Below are positions 7,490 through 16,706 of a DNA stretch of 64,000 bases, one piece after another (the first letter of the stretch is position 1; every line of letters begins with the position of its first letter). Origin of the DNA: CAYFVU01 sp964594775 (GTDB taxonomy: Bacteria; Spirochaetota; Spirochaetia; DSM-16054; Sediminispirochaetaceae); assembly GCA_964594775.1 (NCBI GenBank), contig CAZQNO010000003.1:45806-109805 (forward strand), in the 5' to 3' direction. A program made the position numbers and the translations under genes. The notes below the pieces were generated by a model. That model worked only from the letters and a program-made list of their open reading frames with translations, was not told where the DNA came from and ran no database searches.

Positions 7490-9428
7490 CGGTCACCTCC
7501 TCAAGAAGCTGCCTCCGCTCTTCTTCGAGCCCTTCCCAGCGCCGGGCGTATTCCTCCTGCTGCCGCGTGTTATCCTTCAATTCCTCCTGGAGCTTCTTTA
7601 CCCGCCGGCCGTCGGTGTACACCTCAGGATCGGTCATGCTATGCTCGATCTCTGTATGCTCCCTTTCAAGCCCCTCGATGCGCCCCATGAGCTCCTCCTC
7701 CTCCTTTTTAATTATCCGCAGGCGGTTTTTCCTGCGCTTTTCTTCGCGGTAATCGTTTTTTGCTTCTCCTTCGGCAGGGGAGCGCCGGGCAGGCGGCCTG
7801 GTGGGAATTGGCGAGGTCTCCTGTTTTTTTCGATGGAGGTAGTAGCTAAAGTCGCCGGAATACTCCTTCGGTCCGTTGGGGCCGAGCTCTAAGACCCTCG
7901 TTGCCAGAGATTCAATGAAGTAGCGGTCGTGAGAGACAAAAACTAGACTCCCCTCGTACTGTTCAATGGCCCGCAGGAGGACTTCCTTGGAGTGGATATC
8001 GAGATGGTTGGTGGGCTCATCGAGTATCAGCAGATTGTAGGGCTGCAGCATCAGGCGCAGGAGGGCAAGCCTGCTCATCTCGCCGCCGCTCAAAACCTGA
8101 ACGGGCTTATAGATATCGTCACCCTGGAAGAGAAATGCGCCTAGAAGCGATCGGAGCTCGGGAATTCTTTCCGTCGGGCACTCCCTTTCCATCGTTTCAA
8201 TGACCGCCAGGCCGGAATTTTCGAATTCCTTCTGTTCCTGGGAAAAATAACCGATGCGGACCCCCGTTCCTGTTTTTACCGATCCCTGATACTCTTCATC
8301 CTTGCCGGCAATAATACGGAGGAGGGTGCTCTTTCCCGCCCCGTTCATTCCGGTGACTACCATCCTGTCGCCTCGTCTCAGCTCAAAGGAGAGGTGTTCG
8401 AGCACGGTATTGTTCCCGTAGGTCTTCTGCAGTCCGTCGAGTGAAAGGACCATCTTTCCCGAATGGGGTGCCGGGGGAAAACGAAATCCCATTCCCTTCA
8501 TGTGGACGGGAAGTTCGATTCTCTCGAGCTTCTCCAACTGCTTCACCCGGCTCTGTACCTGGGCCGCCTTTGCCGCATTGAAGCGGAATTTGGCGATGAA
8601 GGCCTCCGTGCGGGCAATTTCCTCCTGCTGTTCGGCATAGCGCTTTTTGAGCTCCTCTATCTCCCTGTCGCGGGTCTTTCTGTAGTCGTGGTAATTACCC
8701 GTGTAGCGCTTGAGCTTTCCCAGGAAGAGTTCATAAACCTCCCGGACCGTTACGTCGAGGAAGTATCTATCGTGGGAAACGATGAGGAAACCTCCCCGGT
8801 AGGTGGAGAGAAAAACTTCCAGCCAAGTCCTCGCCTCATAGTCGAGATAGTTCGTCGGTTCGTCGAGGAGGAGGATGTCGGGGTGCGCCAAGAGCACCTT
8901 GGCGAGGGCTATTCTCATCTGCCAACCGCCGGAAAACACCTCGCAGTCCCGCTCGAAGTCCTCTCTGGAGAAACCCAAACCGATGAGCACCTTGTCTATC
9001 TCCGCTTCCCGGTGGTAATAGCCCCCGGACAGCAGCTCTTCCTCTAAATCGTGCCGCCTCTGCAGGAGGGCGTCGACCCGCTCATTGTGGCTTTCGCTCT
9101 CTCCCAAAAGAAGGTCTATTTCTCCCTTTTCCTCATGGATGCGGTGCATGGCGCTGAAGGCGGTATCCGCCTCTTCCCGCAGACTCCTGCCGGCGAATAC
9201 CCTGCCGCTTTGGGGCAGATAAGAGACCCGGGTCCGTGGTGATGAACTGATTGTTCCTTCGTCGGCCGCGCGAAGTCCGGCGACGATTTGCATCAGTGTG
9301 GACTTGCCGCTGCCGTTGCCGCCGGCCAGGGCGGCCCTGCTTTCTCTAGTGAGGGTGAGGGTGATTTCTTCAAGAATTTTCCTCCCGCCGAAGGATAGTG
9401 AGACGGAGGAGAGTTGAACCGATTTCAT
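7479..9428 (-). CDS. ABC-F family ATP-binding protein (Uup/YdiF type)
   Basis: Soluble twin-ATPase protein of the ABC-F group, which acts on the ribosome or in DNA stability rather than in transport. First nucleotide-binding domain: Walker A GGNGSGKST near 36-44, signature FSGGW, Walker B LLLDEPTNYLD. A charged linker follows. Second domain: GMNGAGKST, LSGGEMSRL and LILDEPTNHLD. The C-terminal 100 residues are a Glu/Arg/Lys-rich coiled coil, as in Uup-like members. No transmembrane segments are present. The ATG overlaps the stop of the SH3 lipoprotein by 4 bases. Of 649 aa, all key motifs are intact, so it should be an active ATPase. Confidence 0.93.
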   Translation of the reverse strand: MKSVQLSSVSLSFGGRKILEEITLTLTRESRAALAGGNGSGKSTLMQIVAGLRAADEGTISSSPRTRVSYLPQSGRVFAGRSLREEADTAFSAMHRIHEEKGEIDLLLGESESHNERVDALLQRRHDLEEELLSGGYYHREAEIDKVLIGLGFSREDFERDCEVFSGGWQMRIALAKVLLAHPDILLLDEPTNYLDYEARTWLEVFLSTYRGGFLIVSHDRYFLDVTVREVYELFLGKLKRYTGNYHDYRKTRDREIEELKKRYAEQQEEIARTEAFIAKFRFNAAKAAQVQSRVKQLEKLERIELPVHMKGMGFRFPPAPHSGKMVLSLDGLQKTYGNNTVLEHLSFELRRGDRMVVTGMNGAGKSTLLRIIAGKDEEYQGSVKTGTGVRIGYFSQEQKEFENSGLAVIETMERECPTERIPELRSLLGAFLFQGDDIYKPVQVLSGGEMSRLALLRLMLQPYNLLILDEPTNHLDIHSKEVLLRAIEQYEGSLVFVSHDRYFIESLATRVLELGPNGPKEYSGDFSYYLHRKKQETSPIPTRPPARRSPAEGEAKNDYREEKRRKNRLRIIKKEEEELMGRIEGLEREHTEIEHSMTDPEVYTDGRRVKKLQEELKDNTRQQEEYARRWEGLEEERRQLLEEVTDES

Positions 9429-10714
9429 GTTTCGGAGAAAAAGACCACGATAAGAGGAGATGCATTTCTCTGCAGGACCACCTTGTCTTCGATGTCTTTC
9501 TCGGAGACGTACTCGAAGCTGAGTTTTTCTCCCTCGAGCCGGTAGAGAAAGACGATACCGGGACCTTGCGGTGCGGTAAAATCGAGACGAAGGGCACCGT
9601 CGTAGCCTCCCGCTGTCTCCTCTCCAAGAAAATGATCGAAGAAGACCGTTCCTTCGCGGTAGTCCGAAGAGGGAATGATTCTGGGAACGAGGCGGTCGAA
9701 GCGCTCCCAGCGAAAATTCCCGCTTTCGGAGAAGGAGAGTTCACCGTAGGCATTGCTGGAAAAAACGGGGCCCGATTGGACGAGGCGGTCGAGCAGTTCC
9801 TTCCTCCGTTTCCGTTCCTCCTGCCGAATCTCGTCGATATTCTCCACGATAACGAAGCCCGGAGCGTAATTTACGTCGTCTTTCGTATAGATGAGGGTGA
9901 TATGCGTATCGTCCTCTATCCGCAGCTCGAGACCGGCACCGGTAAAGAGGTAGGACCGCTCATTCTGCTTCTGTAGCTCTTTGTAGGAGAATTCGTGGCT
10001 GAAATCGAAGGTTTCGACTCTCAGTTGATTCTCTTCCGGGTCGGGAAAGAAGCCGTATTGGGAGGTGAACTTTTCCAGTTTTATGTGTCCCTGTTCCCGC
10101 ATCATTTCATAGTCTATAGGACGGTAGATACGGGAAAGAACCCGCCTCACCTTCGACAGGTCCGGCCCTTCATCTTCGCTCGGTGCGGCTTGCGCATCGA
10201 AGAGGTCGAGATAGTGGTCGAAGCAGTAACCCTGTACACCGTCCCGGGTGAGCACCCGATACCAATAGCCGTTATTAGCGCCGACGCTTACCTCCTCGCC
10301 GCTTCGTCCTAAAACTTTCAGCTCCTGTCCCTCCCTCAGCTTGTAGACTCTCTGAGAGCTAACCTCCGCTTCCTTGCGCACGGCGAGACCGTCTTTGAGG
10401 TTTTCGGCGAAAACGGTTCTATATTCGGCGTAGGCTTTGTAAAACTCCTCCGCCTTCTCCTTGCGATCGAAGAACTCGATCCGCCACCTGTCTATCTCAA
10501 TTTTTTCCGAACCCTCATCTGCGGTGACGGTGGAGGTCTCGTGGAGGGAACTGCTTTTTTCTATCGTGAGAAGACTTCCGGTTTCGATGACGGCTTCATT
10601 GGGAGAGAGCAGAAGAACGCCGTATCCTTCCGGCCCTATGCTGCAGCCGAAGAGCAGGAAGATAAAGAAATATATACCGCAGAGAATTGAGGAGCTTTTT
10701 CGAAACATATTCAT
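9425..10714 (-). CDS. Lipoprotein with bacterial SH3 domain
   Basis: Predicted outer-face lipoprotein of unknown function. A short n-region (FRKSSS), a hydrophobic core and the lipobox LLFGC give acylation at a Cys about 22-24 residues in. A bacterial SH3 (SH3_3-like) segment lies at about residues 115-185, with the typical GLAVRKEAEVSS start and VQGYCFDHYL end. The rest is a beta-rich region with no family I recognise. The start is either ATG at 10714 or the in-frame ATG at 10708: a good promoter ends at 10715 and would start transcription at about 10708, making the message leaderless. The 3' end overlaps the ABC-F start by 4 bases. Confidence 0.8.
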   Translation of the reverse strand: MNMFRKSSSILCGIYFFIFLLFGCSIGPEGYGVLLLSPNEAVIETGSLLTIEKSSSLHETSTVTADEGSEKIEIDRWRIEFFDRKEKAEEFYKAYAEYRTVFAENLKDGLAVRKEAEVSSQRVYKLREGQELKVLGRSGEEVSVGANNGYWYRVLTRDGVQGYCFDHYLDLFDAQAAPSEDEGPDLSKVRRVLSRIYRPIDYEMMREQGHIKLEKFTSQYGFFPDPEENQLRVETFDFSHEFSYKELQKQNERSYLFTGAGLELRIEDDTHITLIYTKDDVNYAPGFVIVENIDEIRQEERKRRKELLDRLVQSGPVFSSNAYGELSFSESGNFRWERFDRLVPRIIPSSDYREGTVFFDHFLGEETAGGYDGALRLDFTAPQGPGIVFLYRLEGEKLSFEYVSEKDIEDKVVLQRNASPLIVVFFSET

Positions 10715-10744
10715 TGTATAAAACGATTGCGGGGTGAGAGTCAA
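10715..10744 (-). promoter_or_regulatory. Sigma-70-type promoter for the SH3 lipoprotein gene
   Basis: Minus strand: -35 TTGACT (10744-10739), 18-base spacer, -10 TATACA (10720-10715). The -10 box touches the ATG at 10714. Usual spacing puts the +1 at about 10708, which is the A of a second in-frame ATG. No Shine-Dalgarno sequence is visible. Confidence 0.65.
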
Positions 10745-10763
10745 TGTGAAAGGGAGTTTTCTG

Positions 10764-11627
10764 TTATTTGTAGACGACGGCGATCTTTCCCTCCGAAAGG
10801 AGCCGTATCGTCTGCTCCCTGGAGAGGAGAATATCGGAGTCGCCATTGGAGATGATGAGATCCGTCGAGCCGATGCCGAAGAGTGCCCGTGCTTTGCAGT
10901 AGAAGGGAACTTCGCCTACCCGTTCGGGGAGGCGGTCGATTTGATCGAAACTATAGTATCCGACGGCTCCCCATCTGCGCAGCTCCTTTGGCCGAATCAT
11001 CTCCTTGGAAAGAACGAGCTCCATCTCTTCGTTGAAAATACGCGGGAAAAATGCGGGTCTTAGGGTCGTCTGCCGGGTCGTTCCGTAAAGCGGCAGTTCC
11101 CTTTCTACATAGATCACGATTCCGGAGTAGGGACCTGAGGGCAAATACCGTAGAAGCGGTACAGGGAGGGCGGCGTCTCGGTGGGAGAAGAACAGAGCGA
11201 TGATGTCGGGAAAGAGGGAGTAACGATATTTCACGCGGAATTCCGAATAATCCTTCGCATAGGCGGCTGAGCGGGATTCATAGCTTTCCGAAACCAGGCT
11301 GCTCAAGCCGACCGCCGCGCGCGGCTTTTCCTTGAGGAAGTCCTCCACGCTTTGTCGAGAGTCTATCCGAAGAGGATACATGGCATAGACGAATTCCGTA
11401 CCCAGTCGCAGACTACTCTCTGTAATAAAGCTTTCCCGAAGTCGAGGAGATATTTTCACCTCATCCTCAATGGAAAAGATGAAGGTGAGCGCGATTTCTC
11501 CGCCGCTCCAGTCTATCTCGAGTTCCGTTCGGTAGTCGCCCGGCACCTCTGCTTCGAGGGATAGGGGAGAGAAGAGCAGAACCATCGGCAGGAGTATGCC
11601 GCATATGCGGGGAAAGCGGTGCTTCAT
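10764..11627 (-). CDS. Exported protein of unknown function
   Basis: Not recognised. Starting at ATG 11627 gives 287 aa with a clear signal peptide (MKHRFPRICGILLPMVLLF, then SPLSLEA) followed by a soluble, beta-rich domain with alternating charged and hydrophobic residues. AGAAGG lies directly in front of this ATG, which is closer than normal, so an upstream GTG is an alternative start. It sits between the TPR lipoprotein and the SH3 lipoprotein in one direction, suggesting an envelope role for the three-gene set. No catalytic motif is evident. Confidence 0.75.
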   Translation of the reverse strand: MKHRFPRICGILLPMVLLFSPLSLEAEVPGDYRTELEIDWSGGEIALTFIFSIEDEVKISPRLRESFITESSLRLGTEFVYAMYPLRIDSRQSVEDFLKEKPRAAVGLSSLVSESYESRSAAYAKDYSEFRVKYRYSLFPDIIALFFSHRDAALPVPLLRYLPSGPYSGIVIYVERELPLYGTTRQTTLRPAFFPRIFNEEMELVLSKEMIRPKELRRWGAVGYYSFDQIDRLPERVGEVPFYCKARALFGIGSTDLIISNGDSDILLSREQTIRLLSEGKIAVVYK

Positions 11628-11697
11628 CCTTCTTATTATCGACAGAAACGTTTCTTCGTTCACGTTTGGAGAATAAATATTTGAACTGTCGCGGCGG

Positions 11698-12810
11698 CTA
11701 ATCGGGAAAACGGCTTCCCGCAAATGGTTTTTCACCAAAATAGATGCCTCCCCACTCCCACTGCCCGTGTATGTCCGGATCCGAGGGCAGATATACCCGT
11801 CGAAAATAGAGATACCAGGTTTTGATTCTATAAGACCATCCCCAGGTTTTTAGATAGGCCTCCTGAGCGTTGGAATCCAGGTCGAGGTCGACGGAATAGT
11901 GTATCCGTCTGTTGAGAAAGGTGTGGAGGCCCTCTAAAAAGTTGAGGTTCGCATCGATCATCTCCTCTTCCCATGATACGGCGAAGAAGTTGACCTTGGC
12001 GCGGTACCGGCTCAACAGAGCGCTGTTTCTCGTTCTTATCGCGTATTTGATCGTATTTACCAGGTCTTCGAGACTCTCCATCGTCCACGTCTTGTCTCTA
12101 TAGTCGTAGAACTCGATCATGGTGCGAATCTGTTCCTGGGCGTTTGGTGCCCCTTCGACTTCCGCTCCGGGATAGTTGAGAAAATTACGGTATGCCTGTA
12201 TGGCCAGATCCCATTCTCCCAGTTCTTCGTAGGTGCGCGCCAGATGATAATAGGTCGACCCCATCTCGATTTCCTCTCCGAATCGGGAGATGAGATTCTT
12301 GTAATAGTTGACTTTGAGTTCCGGGTCGCTCACCAGCTTAATGAGATTCTTTAGACAGACGAAGTGAATCGACATGTTCTCGACGGCGAGGTCGGGATAA
12401 TTTTTTAGAATTCGTTCGAAGTAGTGAACGGCGAAGGGTTCGGCTCCCGCTGCCAAGTAATTCCGCGCAACAATGAGGAGATAATAACCGTTAAAGGGAT
12501 CGCTGTGGTGAGACTCTACATAGGTGCTGAGAAAGAGATTCAGCAGCGTATCCTTTTGTTCCGCGTGGAGTATCTTGGTGATTTCGCGGATGATGATGAA
12601 ACGTGTCTCCGGATTCGCGGGTTCGGACTCGAGATCGGAGAAGAGACGTGTCAGCTCCTTCCTCTGCTCTTCGTTACCGATGAGGTATATCTCGGAGGCC
12701 GGCGAGATACGGGGTCCCTCGTTGCGGCAGCCGATGTAGATAAAAATCACCGAAAAAAGTACCAGGATGCCGATAATACTAATCTGACGAAGTTTTGTGA
12801 TGTCGTTCAT
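11698..12810 (-). CDS. TPR-like lipoprotein
   Basis: Predicted lipoprotein of 370 aa. MNDITKLRQIS precedes a hydrophobic stretch ending in IYIGC, a lipobox-like site with acylated Cys. The body is helical, with TPR-like spacing; for example the segment YYHLARTYEELGEWDLAIQAYRNF around residues 185-208 (only part quoted as a motif) is a canonical TPR unit. The start at 12810 was chosen for the signal peptide; no Shine-Dalgarno is visible and a promoter -10 ends 11 bases upstream. It heads the minus-strand run that continues to rseP and diverges from another TPR lipoprotein. Confidence 0.82.
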   Translation of the reverse strand: MNDITKLRQISIIGILVLFSVIFIYIGCRNEGPRISPASEIYLIGNEEQRKELTRLFSDLESEPANPETRFIIIREITKILHAEQKDTLLNLFLSTYVESHHSDPFNGYYLLIVARNYLAAGAEPFAVHYFERILKNYPDLAVENMSIHFVCLKNLIKLVSDPELKVNYYKNLISRFGEEIEMGSTYYHLARTYEELGEWDLAIQAYRNFLNYPGAEVEGAPNAQEQIRTMIEFYDYRDKTWTMESLEDLVNTIKYAIRTRNSALLSRYRAKVNFFAVSWEEEMIDANLNFLEGLHTFLNRRIHYSVDLDLDSNAQEAYLKTWGWSYRIKTWYLYFRRVYLPSDPDIHGQWEWGGIYFGEKPFAGSRFPD

Positions 12811-12821
12811 TCGTTTTGTGG

Positions 12822-12850
12822 AATGTAGCACAGCCCCGACGGGTTTGCAA
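12822..12850 (-). promoter_or_regulatory. Divergent promoter, minus-strand arm (shared -35)
   Basis: Minus strand: -35 TTGCAA (12850-12845), 17-base spacer, -10 TACATT (12827-12822). TTGCAA is its own reverse complement and also serves as -35 for the plus-strand promoter. The predicted leader for the TPR lipoprotein at 12810 is only about 4-5 nt. Confidence 0.5.
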
Positions 12851-12872
12851 GAGAAGGACCTTTTGTTACACT
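12845..12872 (+). promoter_or_regulatory. Divergent promoter, plus-strand arm (shared -35)
   Basis: Plus strand: -35 TTGCAA (12845-12850), 16-base spacer, -10 TACACT (12867-12872), upstream of the GTG at 12897. Its -35 is the same palindrome used by the opposite promoter, so only one polymerase could occupy the region at a time. Confidence 0.45.
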
Positions 12873-12896
12873 TCATTCACGGAGTTATCGGGAAGG

Positions 12897-14561
12897 GTGA
12901 AAAATTATCAGGTAGTGACTCTCATCGCTGTTCTTCTATTTTCCGCCTGTGCCGGTAAGCAGGTAGAGAAACGGGAAATAGATCCGCTACAGGAAAAAAT
13001 ACGTCAAAGGGCTCTCGCTTTTGAGCAAGCCCGGGAGGCGGTAGCGATGGGAAGCCCCGCGGCAATCGATCGGGGGCTAAAACTGCTGGAAGAGACGGGC
13101 GTGCGGGAGACCGAAAGAGGCAGCGAATTGGCCTACGCGGCTCTCGCGATCCGAAGGATTGTTTTCCCCTATCTCGAAGATATCGAATACCCGGTAAGCC
13201 TTCCGTCGGCGAGCGTGTACACGCGTATCGTTAAGATGCTCGAAGAGGGTTTTTATCCGGAACTAAACAATGAAAACACCACGTTCATTACCCTCCTCAT
13301 GGCTTCACTTACCCTTATCACGGGTGAAGCAGAACAGAAAAACAGAGCGGAGGAGACGGCGGTGCAGCTGGTAGAGGTAAACCCCGCATCACTTTTAGCC
13401 CGCTACCTGCGAGCTCTGGTGTACAGAAGGAATGGGGATATCTTTGCCGCCCTCGATAGTTTCATGGAGATAGCGGAAGAGGATTCTTCCTTTTACCCCG
13501 CTCTGCTCGGAATTGTGGAGATCTGTGAAAAGAGGGGCCGGCCCGTCTCGGCCCTTCCCTCCCTTGAAGAACTGCTGGAGCGCTTTCCCAGAAAATCGGA
13601 GGTGCTTTTTTACGGATCACGCCTGTTAATCTCTGTTGCCGAATATCAAAGGGCCGATGCCTTGCTTTCCGGGGCGATTTCCCTCTTTCCGGAGGACGAA
13701 GAGTTTTTACTTATCCGTCTTGTTTTGCTTGAACGACTTGGGAACCTGGATAAAGCCGAGCGTCTTCTCCGGGCGATAGAGAGTGGACCGGGAGAGCGCT
13801 TCGAAACTCTTCTCGTTCGCGGGCGTATCGCATTAAGAGAGGGGAGATATCAGGAGGCGGAGTTGTCGGCCAGACGGGCGATGGAGGACTACGGGGACCG
13901 CTATGAGGCTGCCTTGCTTCTTTCGCAGCTGCTCTTTTTCCGGGAGCGGGGAGAGGAGGCCTATACGCTGCTGAAGACGGCATGGGAAGAGAATCCGTGG
14001 AACATGGAAATTCTTCGTGCCCTTCTCGATGTCGGTCTCGCTCAAGAACAGTGGCAGGAAAGTGAAGGGTATCTCAGGCAGCTCTTAGACTATGCGCCGC
14101 AGAGCTTCGAGATTCTCCGGCAGGCCGTACGATTTTTCCGGGATTCCGGAAAAATCGAAAAGGCCGTCTCCCATGCCGAAGAGATGGTCAGCTTGTATAC
14201 CGACAGAATTCCCGCCGTTACGGTGTATCTCGAGCTTCTCATTTCATCGGGGAGAAGCGAGGAGGCGCGGCGTTATATCGAAGGACGTTTGGCCGTGAGT
14301 ACGTCTGCGGAAATGCGGAGTCTGCTCTATTACTTTCGCAGCGAGGTAGAGGAGGGAGTCGATCGGCAGATAGAGAGCCTTCAGTCGGCGCTCTTCGAGA
14401 ATATGCAAAATATAAGGGCCCTGATCAAGATTGCCGACCTGTATGAAGGGAAGGAAGAGTTGGATAAGGCCGCACGCTACCTCCGCCAAGCGGTGGCGGC
14501 GCGACCTAATAACGAGGAGCTGCGGTTCAGGTTGCGGCGCTTGGAGATGAGAACGGAGTAA
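12897..14561 (+). CDS. TPR-repeat lipoprotein
   Basis: A 554-aa lipoprotein made almost entirely of TPR-like helical pairs. The start is GTG at 12897: it gives the signal VKNYQVVTLIAVLLFSAC with lipobox FSAC, whereas longer readings run through a Cys/Arg-rich leader that looks non-coding. GGAAGG precedes it directly. Repeats are visible along the length, for example GDIFAALDSFMEIAEEDSSF and, near the C-terminus, LDKAARYLRQAVAARPNNEE. Such proteins scaffold envelope complexes; no partner is identifiable, although the divergent gene is also a TPR lipoprotein and may be co-regulated through the shared promoter. Confidence 0.85.
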   Translation: MKNYQVVTLIAVLLFSACAGKQVEKREIDPLQEKIRQRALAFEQAREAVAMGSPAAIDRGLKLLEETGVRETERGSELAYAALAIRRIVFPYLEDIEYPVSLPSASVYTRIVKMLEEGFYPELNNENTTFITLLMASLTLITGEAEQKNRAEETAVQLVEVNPASLLARYLRALVYRRNGDIFAALDSFMEIAEEDSSFYPALLGIVEICEKRGRPVSALPSLEELLERFPRKSEVLFYGSRLLISVAEYQRADALLSGAISLFPEDEEFLLIRLVLLERLGNLDKAERLLRAIESGPGERFETLLVRGRIALREGRYQEAELSARRAMEDYGDRYEAALLLSQLLFFRERGEEAYTLLKTAWEENPWNMEILRALLDVGLAQEQWQESEGYLRQLLDYAPQSFEILRQAVRFFRDSGKIEKAVSHAEEMVSLYTDRIPAVTVYLELLISSGRSEEARRYIEGRLAVSTSAEMRSLLYYFRSEVEEGVDRQIESLQSALFENMQNIRALIKIADLYEGKEELDKAARYLRQAVAARPNNEELRFRLRRLEMRTE

Positions 14562-14626
14562 TATGTGGTGCGTGAGAGGATGCGGCGGCAGTGGGGAAGA
14601 GAGACGGGAACGGGCGGGCTGCCGGA

Positions 14627-16699
14627 TTATCGGCGGGGCATGTCCTCTCTCCCGATGAAGAGGGAGTTTTTCCATCTTTTCACGTAGCTTATCTTGCCGA
14701 CGGGAATTGTCTCCGCCTCACCGTGGGGAAGACTGAATCCGTGGAGATAGAGCTCTTTTTCTCCTCGCACGAGTCTTTGCGGGCGCAGGAGCATGCGCTT
14801 CGGTTTTCCCGCCTGCATGCGGAGGATGATCTCCAGTAGTTCGAAGTCTTTGGAAACGGACTCTTCGATGATTCGCACCTTTCCCGTATAGTCTAGTCCC
14901 CTGGCTTCGGTGAGTTCGTCTTCGATAAGATGGGCTCCCACCTGTTCGGAAAAGAGTATCAGTTTGTGCTCTATATAGCCGGCAATCTCCCTGCGGCTCT
15001 TCTCGGGAAGTTTTCGGTTCTCCATTGTCGAGTGCAGGCTCTCCTTGAGCTCCCTTCCCGATGCCATGGCGGCGTTTTTCTCCTGCGGCGAGGCATCTCT
15101 CCGATAGCGGAGCTGGGGAGAGAGAGGGAGAGCCGGTTCTTCCTCGGGGGGAAGGGGAGAGGATCTCTCCATCTCTCTCTCCCGTGCACGGCGAATGGGG
15201 GGGAGGGGATCGATTCCGCTCTTCTCCAGAATGCTCCTCCATTGCTCGGTGGAATCGGGCTCCAGAAGGTAGAGGCCCCTGCCGAAGGACTGGAGCAGAT
15301 ACGGCTGCAGGGCCGGACTATGTTCGACCAGATGAGCCCTTTCTTCGTCGACCTTGAGGATGATACCTTCAAAGAGAGCTATCCCGGAAAATGCCTGCTC
15401 CCAGGTGCGGAGCGTCATTTTTATGTTATGGGGTACGTCTCTGCCGGAAGTTCTTTCGATAAAACTCGTCACTTTTTCGTAGCTGAAGCGGCTGCTGCGG
15501 GCCCGGGTAAAGGATTCCTTCGTGAGCTCGAAGCGGGGATACACGTCGAAGCCCCGGATATCGAAGAGTTCGCCTATGAGGATGCCGGTAGAAAAGGGGA
15601 CGGGAGGGCTGACGGTTACGGAAAAGTCGGGCTGAATCATCAGTGACATGCTATGCTCGGCCGAGTTCATGATCTCGAGGATTCTCGGGGAGAGGGAGTA
15701 AACGTCGCCGTGTCGTTCAAAGATGCCGGCATTGTATAATTCTTCCGGTGAGGGGCCGTGAAGCGGCACCGAATGGCCGCCTCGGAGGGACTCAATGCGG
15801 AGAAAACGGCGAAGTCCCTGTTCACCATAGCGGCTCACCGGCTCCAGCTCCGCAATAAGGGAACGGATGAGACCTGCCCTGTGGGAAAGTAGTGCCGGGG
15901 AAAGCTTCTTCAAGACCGAAAGATTGCCGGTCTCCTCCGGAGGCATACAGGCGGCCGCCCAAATTCTGCAGAGCCGTTCGCTTCTTTCAAATTGAGAGAA
16001 GCGGTCTATCTCCCTTTGCTGCAAAAAAAGGGAATCCTTATGCTTTTCAACCAGACCGAGACGGACCGCACTAGCGAAGAGACGGGCAAGGCCCCGTTCG
16101 GTATGCTCCTCGGGAAAAACACGCAGTAAATGGGCGAGACTCCGCTTTTTCAGTTCACCGTTACGCTTCAGGGGCCTTTCTTCAATGTGCAGAAAGGCGA
16201 GAATGTTCCAAAGAAGGGTTTCCGAAAAGGGGAGGGCCGTTTCCGTTTTTCCTCTTTTTTCATCCTCCTCGGCTTCTCTGCTCTCGAAAAGGATGCCTCT
16301 GCTGAGGACACGTTTCCTCAGTTCCGTCTTCAAAAATGGATTGAGGGCCAATCCCCCGTCCGAACTTCTTTGATAGATGAGAAGGCGTTCCTGCAGATTG
16401 CGAATCCTCCCGTAAAAGGAAAAATAATCCATCTCCTCTTCGAAGATTTCATAGAGTTCGGTGAGTTTCGGTCCTTCGAGAAGATCGACGGCGGTAAGAA
16501 AGATCGTATCCGCATCGTCGATGAGCGAACAAATGCGGCTAAGGGTTTCTTCCTGAGCGAGGAAGGAAATGATCCTCTCGACCAGGGCCGGCTTATGAAA
16601 TGGTGTGCGCAGCTGACCGAGGTAGACTCTCATGATCGAAAAGAAGAGCTCATCGGGAAGTTCGATCATCCCCTTTTTCCAATCAGCTATCTCCGTCAT
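14627..16699 (-). CDS. XPB-partner protein with helicase-associated (Helicase_C_3-like) domain
   Basis: A 690-aa protein lying 7 bases downstream of the XPB helicase. The region at about residues 360-460 (MIQPDFSVTVSP, then ELFDIRGFDVYPRFELTKES and the block around SGRDVPHNIKMTLRTWEQ) resembles the Helicase_C_3/XPB-associated family. The N-terminal half is helical and resembles winged-helix scaffolding. The C-terminal 110 residues form a separate basic domain. As I recall, Mycobacterium pairs an equivalent protein (Rv0862c) with its XPB (Rv0861c), so the pairing is conserved across phyla. It has no ATPase motifs of its own and is probably a DNA-binding or regulatory partner in repair. Start ATG with TGAGGA upstream. 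Confidence 0.75.
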   Translation of the reverse strand: MTEIADWKKGMIELPDELFFSIMRVYLGQLRTPFHKPALVERIISFLAQEETLSRICSLIDDADTIFLTAVDLLEGPKLTELYEIFEEEMDYFSFYGRIRNLQERLLIYQRSSDGGLALNPFLKTELRKRVLSRGILFESREAEEDEKRGKTETALPFSETLLWNILAFLHIEERPLKRNGELKKRSLAHLLRVFPEEHTERGLARLFASAVRLGLVEKHKDSLFLQQREIDRFSQFERSERLCRIWAAACMPPEETGNLSVLKKLSPALLSHRAGLIRSLIAELEPVSRYGEQGLRRFLRIESLRGGHSVPLHGPSPEELYNAGIFERHGDVYSLSPRILEIMNSAEHSMSLMIQPDFSVTVSPPVPFSTGILIGELFDIRGFDVYPRFELTKESFTRARSSRFSYEKVTSFIERTSGRDVPHNIKMTLRTWEQAFSGIALFEGIILKVDEERAHLVEHSPALQPYLLQSFGRGLYLLEPDSTEQWRSILEKSGIDPLPPIRRAREREMERSSPLPPEEEPALPLSPQLRYRRDASPQEKNAAMASGRELKESLHSTMENRKLPEKSRREIAGYIEHKLILFSEQVGAHLIEDELTEARGLDYTGKVRIIEESVSKDFELLEIILRMQAGKPKRMLLRPQRLVRGEKELYLHGFSLPHGEAETIPVGKISYVKRWKNSLFIGREDMPRR

Positions 16700-16706
16700 T
16701 GAATCC

